From: an uncultured Bacteroidota bacterium
GTDB taxonomy: Bacteria; Bacteroidota; Bacteroidia; Chitinophagales; Chitinophagaceae
Length of the DNA: 64,000 nt
Assembly (NCBI GenBank): GCA_903882805.1
Contig: CAIRYK010000066.1
Span: forward strand, 1-64,000
Reading direction: 5' to 3'
Within the stretch, counting starts at the first letter, position 1, and every line of letters begins with the position of its first letter. Both the position numbers and the translations under genes were made by a program. Positions 8,708 through 18,010 of the stretch are shown here, in pieces. The notes beneath the pieces were generated by a model. That model was not told where the DNA came from. It was given only the letters and a program-made list of their open reading frames with translations, and searched no databases.

Positions 8708-9478
8708 TTAGTTGGTGTAGCGCCCTTCAGGTGTGTACATAACAGGCAGGAGCTTGTGGTATTTTTCAAAATAATCGAAATTTGTCTTTAGTTCTGCCCA
8801 CAATTGTTGGCGAGGCAAATCGTTCGGGAATTCTCGTGTCAGGTAGTTCATTCCGTTTCTGTTAAGTCGGGTAGGGTATATATGCACGGGAATGTATTCC
8901 TCGCCCGATAGGCGGGCATTAAGGCAAATTGCATATAATTCTTGTATGCCATCGTTGGTCATAGGCAGGCAGCCTATTGTTACGCAGCCGCCATGAATGT
9001 AGATGTCGCCACCCAGTTTAACGCCGCCGTTTGCCGAATCGGAATAGTTTGGGTAGTTAAGCAACAACGAAAGGTAATAATCGCTTTTCGGGTTAAACTC
9101 ATCAATGAAATACAAGCCTTCAGGTACTTGCCGGTCGCCTTGCGCGCGTTTAGGGCCCAACTTACCCGAAAGTGCGCATATACGATAGGTTTTTATGTGC
9201 TTATATTCATTATTATCAATATTTCTCGCCCATAGTTCCAAATCGTTTTGTGATTTGAATGCGCGGATATATATTTCGCAATTGCGATAATCAATATTTT
9301 TCTTCGCAAATATTGTACTGATTGTATCGTGGTACCTGGCCATAGCGCCGGCAACGCGAGGTGATGAATACTGTGCGCTCTTAAAAGATAAATCGTCGGT
9401 TTGGGCGGTACTTGTATGCGAGTACATTAGTCCGGTAACTATCAACAAAAAATAGACTACCAAACGATAAAGCATCAT
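8708..9478 (-). CDS. L,D-transpeptidase (YkuD fold, YafK-like)
   Basis: A 256-residue protein with an N-terminal signal/transmembrane segment (1-25, ending HTSTAQ). The catalytic motif is H162-GGCVTIG-C170-LPM, which fits the HGx(5)[ST]xGC pattern of YkuD-type L,D-transpeptidases. The CVTIGC-PM version is typical of the YafK branch. PEGLYFIDEFNPKSDYYLSLLLNYPN precedes it, as usual in that branch. Such enzymes act in the periplasm on peptidoglycan stem peptides, either making 3-3 crosslinks, anchoring lipoproteins or, for YafK (DpaA), cutting the anchor. Which of these applies cannot be told from sequence. Confidence 0.87.
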   Translation of the reverse strand: MMLYRLVVYFLLIVTGLMYSHTSTAQTDDLSFKSAQYSSPRVAGAMARYHDTISTIFAKKNIDYRNCEIYIRAFKSQNDLELWARNIDNNEYKHIKTYRICALSGKLGPKRAQGDRQVPEGLYFIDEFNPKSDYYLSLLLNYPNYSDSANGGVKLGGDIYIHGGCVTIGCLPMTNDGIQELYAICLNARLSGEEYIPVHIYPTRLNRNGMNYLTREFPNDLPRQQLWAELKTNFDYFEKYHKLLPVMYTPEGRYTN

Positions 9479-9617
9479 AATACTTGTGTTTTATTTGATA
9501 AATATTGATATTTAAGTTGGACCAACATAAAGCGTCATGGAAATAGTGATAAAGGTAGTATTCATGAGTTTGAAAACCAATAACCAATTTATGTGAACGG
9601 GTTAGATACCATCGAGC

Positions 9618-10250
9618 TTATTTGTAATTTTCCTTTGCCCAAGCAACAGTTGGTTCCACCCATTCTGCCAGCGGGTGGTAGAGAAAGCCATGATGACGGC
9701 CAGTATTGATGGCAATTTCTTTGAAATTTGGTATCGGATTTGGGGATTTTTGACGCACATTACCGCAACTCTGCCCAATATCGTCCGACAATTCGTAGAT
9801 CGATAGTATGTTTCCGCATAGTTTGCCTTGCGCTGCAAAGGTGCCCGGGCAGCAGCCGAGAAATACGTAATTAACTCCGGGATGTTTCGCAATGCCCGAT
9901 ACAAGCATAGCAATAGCTCCGCCTTTGGATGCGCCCACAACCGTAATATCTGCGGCTTTTGCACCTTTTTTTAGTAGGCTATCTATTTGTGCTGCAACCT
10001 TTTGCGCATACTTATTTACATCGGTATCTGGCGGGCGACATTCTGAAATAACGGTAAAGCCTCGGCTGGAAAATGTTTTTAGAATATCGTTGTATTGGTA
10101 AGCGCCCCAGCCATGGTCTTTATCTACAGCATTCGGCCCTTGAACCTCTACTATACGGCCATGCAGATAAAACAAATATCGTTGTTTGGCTGTGCAAATA
10201 CCAGAAACTGCAAGGCAGAGTAATAATAGAATAGTTTTAGCAATATGCAT
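9618..10250 (-). CDS. Secreted alpha/beta-hydrolase-like protein
   Basis: I place the start at the ATG at 10250, giving 210 residues beginning MHIAKTILLLLCLAVSGICTAKQ, a clean signal peptide. An in-frame ATG at 10310 would add 20 residues in front. RYLFYLHGRIVEVQG looks like the first strand and oxyanion region, ending in the HG pair typical of hydrolases. The nucleophile elbow is GASKG with S108. ADITVVGASKGGAIAMLVSG fits the strand-elbow-helix. A likely acid/His pair lies in RHHGFLYHPLAEWV. The substrate is unknown; periplasmic or outer-membrane associated. Neighbours on either side are unrelated. Confidence 0.75.
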   Translation of the reverse strand: MHIAKTILLLLCLAVSGICTAKQRYLFYLHGRIVEVQGPNAVDKDHGWGAYQYNDILKTFSSRGFTVISECRPPDTDVNKYAQKVAAQIDSLLKKGAKAADITVVGASKGGAIAMLVSGIAKHPGVNYVFLGCCPGTFAAQGKLCGNILSIYELSDDIGQSCGNVRQKSPNPIPNFKEIAINTGRHHGFLYHPLAEWVEPTVAWAKENYK

Positions 10251-10358
10251 AATACAGAATAACTTGGATAAAATAAGAGTAACGGAAAATATGGAAGTCG
10301 CCTGAAACACTACAGGCGACGTAGTACAGTCGCCGGTAGCTTGGAATAAAATTTTTTC

Positions 10359-11579
10359 TTATTGGAATTTACGTACTATCAGAGATGAATTTGTACCTCC
10401 GAAGCCAAATGAATTAGATAAGAAGCAATCTATCTTTTGCTCCTTGGTTTGAGCAATGATGTTGATCTTCGCTGAATCCTCATCCGGGTTTTCAAAATTG
10501 ATGTTCGGAGCTATGAAATCATGTTTCATCATAAGCATGGAGTACACAATTTCGCTAGCGCCAGCCATCCAGCATTCGTGGCCGGTCATAGATTTTGTGG
10601 AACTTACCGGTACTGTATTGCCCAGCACTTCCCCTATAACGCGGGCTTCTATGGAATCGCCAATAGGCGTTGAGGTGGCATGAGCGTTTACATAATCAAT
10701 ATCGCGCGCCTGCAGCCCGGCTTGCTTTAGCGCCATATTAAGCGAGCGGAACTGCCCATCAGTGTTGGGATTCGAAATGTGGTCTCCATTAGATGAAAAG
10801 CCATAGCCCACTATTTCGGCAAGTATGGTTGCTCCACGTTTTTTTGCAGACTCATACGATTCTAAAATGAGCGTAGCAGCGCCGCCCGAAGGTATAAGCC
10901 CGTCCCTGTCTCTGTCGAACGGGCGCGATGCTTTGTGCGGCTCAGATTCGCGAACCGAAAATGCGCTGAGCCCATCGAAGCTGCCCATAGCATATTCGTT
11001 GATCTCCTGAGCGCCGCCACATACCACACGCTCCTGCAGCCCTTGTTTTATAAGCAGAAAGCCTATGCCAATAGAGTGCGATCCAGAAGCGCAAGCAGCG
11101 CTCAGCGTGAAATTGATACCTTTTAATTTGTATATCGTAGACAAATTCATGTTTACGGTACAATTCATGTTTTTGAATATATCGCCGCTGCCAATGAGGG
11201 TATTGTCTTTCTTTTTACGCGCCTTATCTACAGTTTCGGTTATAGCGCCGGCTGTGCTGTCATTGCCAAATATTATTCCGGTTTCGTTTTTATCTAAGAA
11301 ATCTATATCCAGATTAGCCATAGCCAAGGCTTCCCTTGTGGACATATATGCATACATAGCCGGTTGGTGCATGCCTATACGTTCGCGCCTGCCAAGAAAT
11401 GGCTTAAGGTCGGGTTCTTCTACAAAACCCGTTAACGCCGACCGGTAGCCCAGTTCTTTGCGGGGTGTATCGTATATAATACCACTCAAGCCATGATAAA
11501 GTGAATGGCGTACCTCGTCAATATTTTTTCCAATGCAGGAGTAAATGCCAATACCAGTAATAACTACACGGTTATCCAT
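10359..11579 (-). CDS. Beta-ketoacyl-ACP synthase (KAS II/FabF type) of a flexirubin/aryl-polyene-like set
   Basis: A 406-residue condensing enzyme with the full Cys-His-His triad: C163 in SAACASGSH, H300 in NAHATSTPIGD and H334 in KSMTGHECWMAGA. The C-terminal GFGGTNSSLIVRKF loop is normal. It elongates acyl chains on ACP by decarboxylative condensation. Its place beside fabG and opposite an MMPL/acyltransferase/methyltransferase fusion, a CrtI-like oxidase and a halogenase suggests specialised polyene (flexirubin or aryl polyene) synthesis rather than housekeeping fatty acid synthesis. That is inference from context. It lies downstream of fabG on the same strand, 83 bases apart. Confidence 0.9.
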   Translation of the reverse strand: MDNRVVITGIGIYSCIGKNIDEVRHSLYHGLSGIIYDTPRKELGYRSALTGFVEEPDLKPFLGRRERIGMHQPAMYAYMSTREALAMANLDIDFLDKNETGIIFGNDSTAGAITETVDKARKKKDNTLIGSGDIFKNMNCTVNMNLSTIYKLKGINFTLSAACASGSHSIGIGFLLIKQGLQERVVCGGAQEINEYAMGSFDGLSAFSVRESEPHKASRPFDRDRDGLIPSGGAATLILESYESAKKRGATILAEIVGYGFSSNGDHISNPNTDGQFRSLNMALKQAGLQARDIDYVNAHATSTPIGDSIEARVIGEVLGNTVPVSSTKSMTGHECWMAGASEIVYSMLMMKHDFIAPNINFENPDEDSAKINIIAQTKEQKIDCFLSNSFGFGGTNSSLIVRKFQ

Positions 11580-11662
11580 AAGTTGGTTTCAAATAAATGA
11601 AAAAGATGGGTATCGCAGCTTCGTGCTTGCAGCAGCTCAGAAGGTCAACCATAAAGACAAAA

Positions 11663-12394
11663 TTAAGAATAAATACCGCCATTGATGTTGATGACCTCGC
11701 CGGTGATATAAGCCGACTTGGGAGACGCCAAAAACGACACCAAATGCGCAACTTCCTCAGGTTTACCAAAACGCTGCATAGGCACCATTTTCGATAGTTC
11801 TTTTTCGTCGAGACCTGCGGTCATATCTGTTTGTATAAATCCCGGAGCTACAGCGTTTACTGTTATATTTCTTTTGGCAACCTCTTGTGCCAGCGCTTTG
11901 GTTGCTGCTATTACTGCGCCTTTTGCTGCGCTGTAGTTAGTTTGCCCCGGTACGCCTTTCAGGCCACTGAGCGACACTACATTAATAACGCGACCAGCGC
12001 GTTTGCGCAGCATGGTTTGGATAAGGTTTTGAGTTACATTGAACCAACCCTTTGTAGATACACTTATTACATCATCCCAGTCTTTTTCTGGCATCCACAT
12101 AAACATGCCGTCTTTTGTAATGCCTGCATTGTTTACCAATACGCTTATCCATTTATCTTTGTTTGCATCTTGCCAGTTTTTAAGCGCAGTGTCTACCTCT
12201 TGCTTGTTCTGTACATTAAAAGGTATCAGCTCGCCGGTACCTCCGGCTGTTGTAATTTCATCGAGGGTTTGTTGAGCGGCAGCGGCATTCGATGCGTAAT
12301 TGATAAGTACGTGCATGCCATGGTCCTTTACCAGTTGCAGCGCAATTGCCTTTCCCAATCCGCGGGATGCGCCGGTTACTAAAGCTACATTCAT
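11663..12394 (-). CDS. fabG: 3-oxoacyl-ACP reductase, SDR family (FabG-like)
   Basis: A 243-residue classical short-chain dehydrogenase. The cofactor motif is TGASRGLGKAIA (residues 7-18), followed by the structural NNAG motif (88-91). The catalytic residues are S141, Y154 and K158 (VVSLSGLKG...NYSAAKG), and the C-terminal part is typical FabG (ITVNAVAPGFIQTDMT, SPKSAYITGEVININGG). It reduces beta-ketoacyl-ACP with NADPH. It is probably the first gene of a two-gene minus-strand operon with the ketosynthase, divergent from the tripartite transporter gene, and is likely a pathway-specific FabG. Confidence 0.9.
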   Translation of the reverse strand: MNVALVTGASRGLGKAIALQLVKDHGMHVLINYASNAAAAQQTLDEITTAGGTGELIPFNVQNKQEVDTALKNWQDANKDKWISVLVNNAGITKDGMFMWMPEKDWDDVISVSTKGWFNVTQNLIQTMLRKRAGRVINVVSLSGLKGVPGQTNYSAAKGAVIAATKALAQEVAKRNITVNAVAPGFIQTDMTAGLDEKELSKMVPMQRFGKPEEVAHLVSFLASPKSAYITGEVININGGIYS

Positions 12395-12481
12395 TGTTTG
12401 TGGTTGAATTAACGTAAGGTAATCTATGTTTTTATCACCGACTATATCAAATGCCGATTTTAAGGTTATTTAAACGTTTGG

Positions 12482-12527
12482 TGCACTTTTGGCAATATTA
12501 CTAAAATAAAACAAAGTGCAAATTGCC
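12482..12527. promoter_or_regulatory. Inverted-repeat pair in the divergent promoter region
   Basis: In the spacer between fabG and the MMPL fusion, TGCACTTT (12482-12489) is inverted as AAAGTGCA (12513-12520), and GGCAAT (12491-12496) is inverted as ATTGCC (12522-12527). Two interlocked inverted repeats with about one-and-a-half helical turns between arms could be an operator controlling both divergent operons. The binding factor is unknown, and chance in AT-rich DNA is possible. Confidence 0.3.
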
Positions 12528-12623
12528 TTACCTGCCAGTCGTTGGCTGTAAGAAGCCTGGATTTAATTTTATACCGTTACCGTTAGTTGTAGTTGACGGC
12601 GCCGTGCAAAATGATATTTTGTT

Positions 12624-12631
12624 TACTTTTG
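12624..12631 (+). promoter_or_regulatory. Putative -7 element of the MMPL fusion operon
   Basis: TACTTTTG matches TAnnTTTG exactly and ends 24 bases before the ATG at 12656. No good TTTG was found at the expected -33 spacing, so this is a partial match only. Confidence 0.4.
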
Positions 12632-12655
12632 GCAGTCTTATAAACGCGCCAGACA

Positions 12656-15600
12656 TTGGGAAAAATTGCATTAAAAATTGTTGAGTTTTTTTACCGGCGC
12701 AAGGTTTTATTTTTACTTTTCTTATTGGGGTTATCGTGCTTTATCGCTATGGGTATCTCCCGGTTGCAGATAAATCAAAATATATTTTCGTCGCTGCCAA
12801 AGGGTAAGGCTTTCGAACAATTCAACAAACTGATTGAAAGTAAGAATATCGCTAATTCGGTAGTTTTTTCGGTGGCGGTAAATGACGATGACGAAGAGGA
12901 TGTACCTGCATTGGTGGCCGAATTTGCAGATACAGTAACGAATGCAGCAGGTGGATACCTCTCAGATATTAAGGCGACACGCCCGGATGTTGAAGAGCAG
13001 TTTTACAAGTATTTTATAGATAATTTACCTTTTCTCATAGATACCAGCTATTACAGCATGGTAGATGGTAAGTTAGCGCCAGATTCCATACGGGCCTCGG
13101 TAAACAATACCTACAATCAACTAGTATCGCCGGGCAGCGCATTTTTAAAACAATTTTTGCTGCGGGACCCCATAGGCATCAGCGGTCGTTTTTTCAAACA
13201 GCTACAACAAAATGCTCCGCAAGGTTTTGCCGTAGAGGATGGTGTGCTGTATAGCAAAGACCGTAAAAAGGCGCTGATTACAGCCAAGACCTCCTTTACA
13301 TCGGGCAACTCTGCCGACAATATAGCGCTTTATAATATAATGGAAGCGTTAAAAACACGCTGGAATACCCACTACCCGAAACATAAGCTCACCTATTTCG
13401 GTACTTTTCAGATTGCGGCCGAAAACGCAATACAAGTGAAAAAAGATACACGGCTCACCGTTACTTTTTCGGTGGTCATGATTTTGTTGTTGCTTGTGGT
13501 GTACTATCGCAAAGCGCTGATACCGCTCTATTTTTTCTTGCCCGCACTGTTTGGAGCAGCCACTGCATTAGGTATTATTGGTTTTATAAGGCCGGAGATT
13601 TCCGCCATTTCACTGGCAACGGGAGCTGTGCTAATGGGTATCATTGTCGATTATTCGTTTCACTTTTTTACGCACTTACGACATACGCGCTCTATACCAG
13701 TAACCATTCGCGAGATTGGCGCACCGTTGCTAACGGGTAGTTTTACTACCATTACCGCATTGGCGGCGCTGTGTTTTTCTAATTCCGTGGTCCTGCAGGA
13801 TTTTGGATTGATTGCGGCATTGAGCCTTTCCGGTGCGGTTATATTTACGCTAACAGGATTGCCCATTATTTTAAGAATATTCAACTTTAGCTATGCCGAT
13901 ATACCAGAAGAAAAAGAATTACCGAAGGGGCCAAATTTCCTTATGCGCTATAAGTGGCTGTTTATCAGTTTGATAGCCGTAGTTACTTTTATTTGTTTAA
14001 GGTATTCCGGTAAGGTGCAATTCAACTCCGATATGGAGAATATGAGCGTGCATTCGGAATCGCTGATTGAGGCTGAGCAACAGCTGACAGGGATAAATCC
14101 CAAAATAGACAAGAAAATTTACCTGTTTGTAACAAATAATGATGCAGAAAAGGCGGCCGCCTGCAACTTCAAACTTTATGATCGATTGGCGCAACTTAAA
14201 GCAAATGGCGGAATTAAAACATTTTTGTCGGTAGCACAGTTTTTGATACCCGAACAATTGAAGCTAGATCGCAGAGCCCATTGGCTGAACTTTTGGGGTG
14301 ACAGGAAAGAAAAAGTTTTTCTTGGCGTTTACAAAAATGCTCAGACGCTAGGGCTAACTGATGGCGTATTCAACAACTTTGAGGAATGGATAAAAGCCGA
14401 CCCCGCCGCGGCTGTAGGCGCAGATTCACTTAGGCAGCAATTGGGGCTCAATGATTTGGTAGACCATGGTAAGGCAGGTACAACGCTTATATCTACGGTA
14501 GTACTAGGAACGGATCAGTTGCAAGCGGTTAAAAAAGAACTACGTTCTATGGAAGGCGTAGAACTGTTCGATAGGGCAGAAATGGCCTCTTCGCAACTGG
14601 AGCTTGTAAAAAATGACTTTAACTACCTGTTCTGGGTTTCTGCATCTATTGTGTTTTTTACGTTGTTGCTGATATATGGTCGCATCGAGCTCACGCTTGT
14701 GGCCTTTCTGCCCATGGTAGTAAGCTGGGTATGGATACTGGGTTTTGCGGCGCTGTTGGGTATTAAGTTCAATTTTGTAAATGTTGTTATCTCCACCTTC
14801 ATTTTCGGTCTCGGCGACGACTTCAGCATTTTTGTAACTGATGGTTTGTTGAGTAAATACAGGTACCGAAACAATGCATTGGGGTCTTATACCTCAGCCA
14901 TTGTACTATCGGCTACCGGTACGGTTATCGGTTTGGGCGCGTTGTTTTTTGCAAAACACCCTGCCATACACTCTATAGCAGCTATCAGCGTATTGGGTAT
15001 AACCTGTATTTTATTTTTATCGCTTACTTTTCAACCTATACTTTTCGATTTGTTTGTGTTTAAACGCATAGGCAAGCGCTTGCCTCCTATTAGGTTATCA
15101 GAGTTTTTATATTCGGTGTTCGAGTTTTCGTATTTTATCGGCGCCTGTTTGTTTTTTTACAGTGTACTAGGACTGTTTTTTATTATTCCTGCTCCCCGAA
15201 AAGTAAAGGTGAGCATACTCAATGGTTTGATTTCGCTTTTTACTGGTTCTGTTATTTATCTTGATCTGCAGGTAAAAAAGAACATTGTGGGCCGTGAAAA
15301 CCTGGACGTTTCCAAACCATCCATTTTGATTGCCAATCACAGTTCGTTTCTGGATATACTGCTGATGAGTATGCTGAACAGAAAGATCATTTTGATGGTG
15401 AATGAATGGGTATACAAGTCGCCATTGTTCGGCTTTGTAATCAGGTATGCAGGATACGTATACGCGCAAGACGGGGCAGAAGAAAATCTGGAAATAATCA
15501 AACAGCGGGTTGCCGACGGATATTCGATACTTATTTTTCCGGAGGGCAGGAGATCTGTGGATGAGAAGATTAATCGCTTTCATAAAGGTGCGTTTCTGCT

Positions 15601-16477
15601 GGCCCAGGAGCTGAAACTGGATATAACGCCGGTATTGCTGCATGGGGTAACCTATGTGCTGCCCAAAAACGATTACATAGTTAAAGCGGGCGAAATGACG
15701 GTAAAAATACTGCCGCGCATAAAACACGACGACGCAAGCTGGGGGGCTACATATCGCGAACGAACTAAAAATATATCGGCTTATTTTAAGCGCGAGTTTC
15801 AAGAGTTTTCACGCAAAAAAGAAACAGCCGATTATCTATGGCACCGGGTGTTTAATAACTATATTTACAAAGGTCCCGTTATTGAATGGTATATCAGAAT
15901 AAAATGGAAACTGGAACGCTGTAATTATGAATTTTATAATGACACAATAGGGTACGACCGCAAAAACATTTTAGATATAGGGTGCGGCTATGGTTATCTC
16001 GCGCTGTATCTGCACTATAAAAATAGCGCCCGGGAAATTGTATCGATTGATTATGACGATGATAAGATACAGATTGCCGCCAATTGTTTTGATAAAGGCC
16101 CGCAGGTTAAGTTTTTGCATGAAGACGTAAGAAACTTTACTTTTGGGGCGCAGGATGTAATATTTTTGAATGATTCACTGCACTATTTGCAGCAGGAAGA
16201 ACAGGATGCTGTGTTAGAAAAATGCGCTGCATCGCTTACAGATAACGGACTAATGTTTATAAGAGAAGGAATTACAAATCTGGAAGAAAAGCATAAGAAA
16301 ACCCAACTAACAGAATTTTTCTCGTCGAAAGTGATGGGATTTAATAAAAAAGAGAATGATTTTCATTTCATATCGGTGGAATATGTACAGGCATTTGCCG
16401 CTAAACATAGAATGAGGTTTGAAATGCAGGAACATTCCCGGAATACATCTAATGTATTGTTTATTTTGAGAAAGTAA
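12656..16477 (+). CDS. Tripartite MMPL transporter / lysophospholipid-type acyltransferase / SAM methyltransferase
   Basis: A 1273-residue fusion. Residues 1-860 form an RND-superfamily MMPL-type transporter with two repeats of helices (first block around 255-420, second around 655-810) and large periplasmic loops. Residues 880-1060 are a PlsC-like acyltransferase with the HX4D motif at H895-D900 (NHSSFLDIL) and FPEG at 961-964. Residues 1085-1273 hold a class I methyltransferase with DIGCG at 1107-1111. This fusion is known from flexirubin/aryl-polyene clusters of Bacteroidota, where it is thought to move or esterify the pigment; each activity here is inferred. The ATG of the next gene overlaps the stop (TAATG at 16475), indicating translational coupling. 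Confidence 0.92.
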   Translation: MGKIALKIVEFFYRRKVLFLLFLLGLSCFIAMGISRLQINQNIFSSLPKGKAFEQFNKLIESKNIANSVVFSVAVNDDDEEDVPALVAEFADTVTNAAGGYLSDIKATRPDVEEQFYKYFIDNLPFLIDTSYYSMVDGKLAPDSIRASVNNTYNQLVSPGSAFLKQFLLRDPIGISGRFFKQLQQNAPQGFAVEDGVLYSKDRKKALITAKTSFTSGNSADNIALYNIMEALKTRWNTHYPKHKLTYFGTFQIAAENAIQVKKDTRLTVTFSVVMILLLLVVYYRKALIPLYFFLPALFGAATALGIIGFIRPEISAISLATGAVLMGIIVDYSFHFFTHLRHTRSIPVTIREIGAPLLTGSFTTITALAALCFSNSVVLQDFGLIAALSLSGAVIFTLTGLPIILRIFNFSYADIPEEKELPKGPNFLMRYKWLFISLIAVVTFICLRYSGKVQFNSDMENMSVHSESLIEAEQQLTGINPKIDKKIYLFVTNNDAEKAAACNFKLYDRLAQLKANGGIKTFLSVAQFLIPEQLKLDRRAHWLNFWGDRKEKVFLGVYKNAQTLGLTDGVFNNFEEWIKADPAAAVGADSLRQQLGLNDLVDHGKAGTTLISTVVLGTDQLQAVKKELRSMEGVELFDRAEMASSQLELVKNDFNYLFWVSASIVFFTLLLIYGRIELTLVAFLPMVVSWVWILGFAALLGIKFNFVNVVISTFIFGLGDDFSIFVTDGLLSKYRYRNNALGSYTSAIVLSATGTVIGLGALFFAKHPAIHSIAAISVLGITCILFLSLTFQPILFDLFVFKRIGKRLPPIRLSEFLYSVFEFSYFIGACLFFYSVLGLFFIIPAPRKVKVSILNGLISLFTGSVIYLDLQVKKNIVGRENLDVSKPSILIANHSSFLDILLMSMLNRKIILMVNEWVYKSPLFGFVIRYAGYVYAQDGAEENLEIIKQRVADGYSILIFPEGRRSVDEKINRFHKGAFLLAQELKLDITPVLLHGVTYVLPKNDYIVKAGEMTVKILPRIKHDDASWGATYRERTKNISAYFKREFQEFSRKKETADYLWHRVFNNYIYKGPVIEWYIRIKWKLERCNYEFYNDTIGYDRKNILDIGCGYGYLALYLHYKNSAREIVSIDYDDDKIQIAANCFDKGPQVKFLHEDVRNFTFGAQDVIFLNDSLHYLQQEEQDAVLEKCAASLTDNGLMFIREGITNLEEKHKKTQLTEFFSSKVMGFNKKENDFHFISVEYVQAFAAKHRMRFEMQEHSRNTSNVLFILRK

Positions 16478-18009
16478 TGAGCTATATACCTGAAAAAGAG
16501 TACGATTTTGTAGTTATTGGAAGCGGACTTGGCGGTTTGGCTTGTGCATACATTTTGGCTAAAGAGGGCCATAGTGTAGCTGTGCTAGAGAAAAATACAC
16601 AACTGGGCGGCAACCTTCAGGTATTTAGCAGAGATAAGTCCATTTTCGATACCGGAGTACACTACATTGGCGGACTTGATAAAGGTCAGATGTTGTACCA
16701 GTTCTTCAAGTACCTCGATCTGTACGATGGTTTGAAGCTGAAGCGGATGGATGAAGACGGGTACGATGTTATACGGTTTGCCGACGGTAAGGAATACAAG
16801 CATGGGATTGGTTACGATAATTTCAAACGCTTGCTTATAGCTGATTTTCCGGAAGAAGTGCAGGCAATTGAACAATTCTGCTCAGATATGCAGGATATTT
16901 GTAAGAATTTTCCGCTATACAATCTTGATGCAGAAATAACTGCCGATTACTTTGATAATCAGGACTATAGAACGATTAATGCCTATGCGCATATTTGCTC
17001 GCTCACGCAAAACGAGCGCCTGCGGAACGTACTTGCGGGCAGCAATCCGCTGTATGCAGGCGTAAAAGATAAGACGCCGTTTTATGTGCATGCGCTGATT
17101 TTTAACAGCTATATCATCAGCGCATACAAGCTTATTGATGGAGGTTCGCAAATAGCCAATATTATGAGCCGGAACATAAAAGCTAAAGGCGGGGAAATAT
17201 TTAGGAAAAGCCAGGTAATAAGCGCTAATTATCACGATGATGGTAATGTGAAAGAAGTGGTTTTGTCAAATGGCAGCGTTGTAAGGGGCAGGAACTTTGT
17301 TTCTAATATGCATCCCGAGGTAACTATAGATATTTTTGGTGAAAAAAGGTTTCTGACTGCATACAGAAAAAGAGTTAAAAGTCTTGAAAATACGATTTCA
17401 TCTTTTACGGTTCACCTTACGTTTCATAAAGATAGTTTTGAGTACCTGAACCACAATATTTATCAATACAATGTTGATGATGTATGGGATGGGGTAGATT
17501 ATAAGCAAGAACTATGGCCCGAGGGCTTTTTTGTATGTACGCCGGCATCGTCTAAGAGCGATAAGTATGCCGATTGCATGTCGGTTATGACCTACATGAG
17601 CATTAAGGAAACCGAACAATGGCAGAATACCTACAACGTTATTGGGCATACTGAGGAGCGGGGCGCTGCATACGAGGCTTTCAAAGCCGAAAAAAGTGAA
17701 CAGGTTTTGAAAACGCTGGAAAAAGTATTTCCCGGTATTAGGGCCAAAATAAAAAATGTATATAGTTCGTCGCCGCTCACCTATAGAGACTACATAGGGA
17801 ATTATGATGGCTCGCTATATGGTATACTGAAAAGCAGTAAAGAGCCGGTAAAATCTGTGATTAATCCTAAGACAAAAATATCCAACTTGTATTTGACAGG
17901 TCAGAATTTGATTTTTCATGGTATCTTAGGGGTAACGATTGGCGCATTTGTTACCTGTTTCAATTTTGTAGATCGTAAAAATATTATTGATAAAGTAAAA
18001 CAAGCTTAG
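16477..18009 (+). CDS. Phytoene desaturase/retinol saturase-like FAD oxidoreductase
   Basis: A 510-residue flavoprotein of the CrtI/CrtISO/RetSat superfamily. The N-terminal dinucleotide motif VIGSGLGGLACAYILAKEG (about 13-31) is followed by LEKNTQLGGNLQVF, and the C-terminal FAD motif region is NLYLTGQNLIFHGILGVTIGA. It probably acts on a conjugated polyene or aromatic precursor, by dehydrogenation, saturation or isomerisation. Its start overlaps the previous stop by one base and the next gene begins one base after its stop, so all three genes are one tightly packed operon. No signal peptide. Confidence 0.88.
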   Translation: MSYIPEKEYDFVVIGSGLGGLACAYILAKEGHSVAVLEKNTQLGGNLQVFSRDKSIFDTGVHYIGGLDKGQMLYQFFKYLDLYDGLKLKRMDEDGYDVIRFADGKEYKHGIGYDNFKRLLIADFPEEVQAIEQFCSDMQDICKNFPLYNLDAEITADYFDNQDYRTINAYAHICSLTQNERLRNVLAGSNPLYAGVKDKTPFYVHALIFNSYIISAYKLIDGGSQIANIMSRNIKAKGGEIFRKSQVISANYHDDGNVKEVVLSNGSVVRGRNFVSNMHPEVTIDIFGEKRFLTAYRKRVKSLENTISSFTVHLTFHKDSFEYLNHNIYQYNVDDVWDGVDYKQELWPEGFFVCTPASSKSDKYADCMSVMTYMSIKETEQWQNTYNVIGHTEERGAAYEAFKAEKSEQVLKTLEKVFPGIRAKIKNVYSSSPLTYRDYIGNYDGSLYGILKSSKEPVKSVINPKTKISNLYLTGQNLIFHGILGVTIGAFVTCFNFVDRKNIIDKVKQA

Positions 18010-18010
18010 C

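Noticed and set aside
9602-9964. 120-codon minus-strand frame inside the hydrolase gene
   Set aside because: It is a shadow frame; the hydrolase frame has a signal peptide and a nucleophile elbow.
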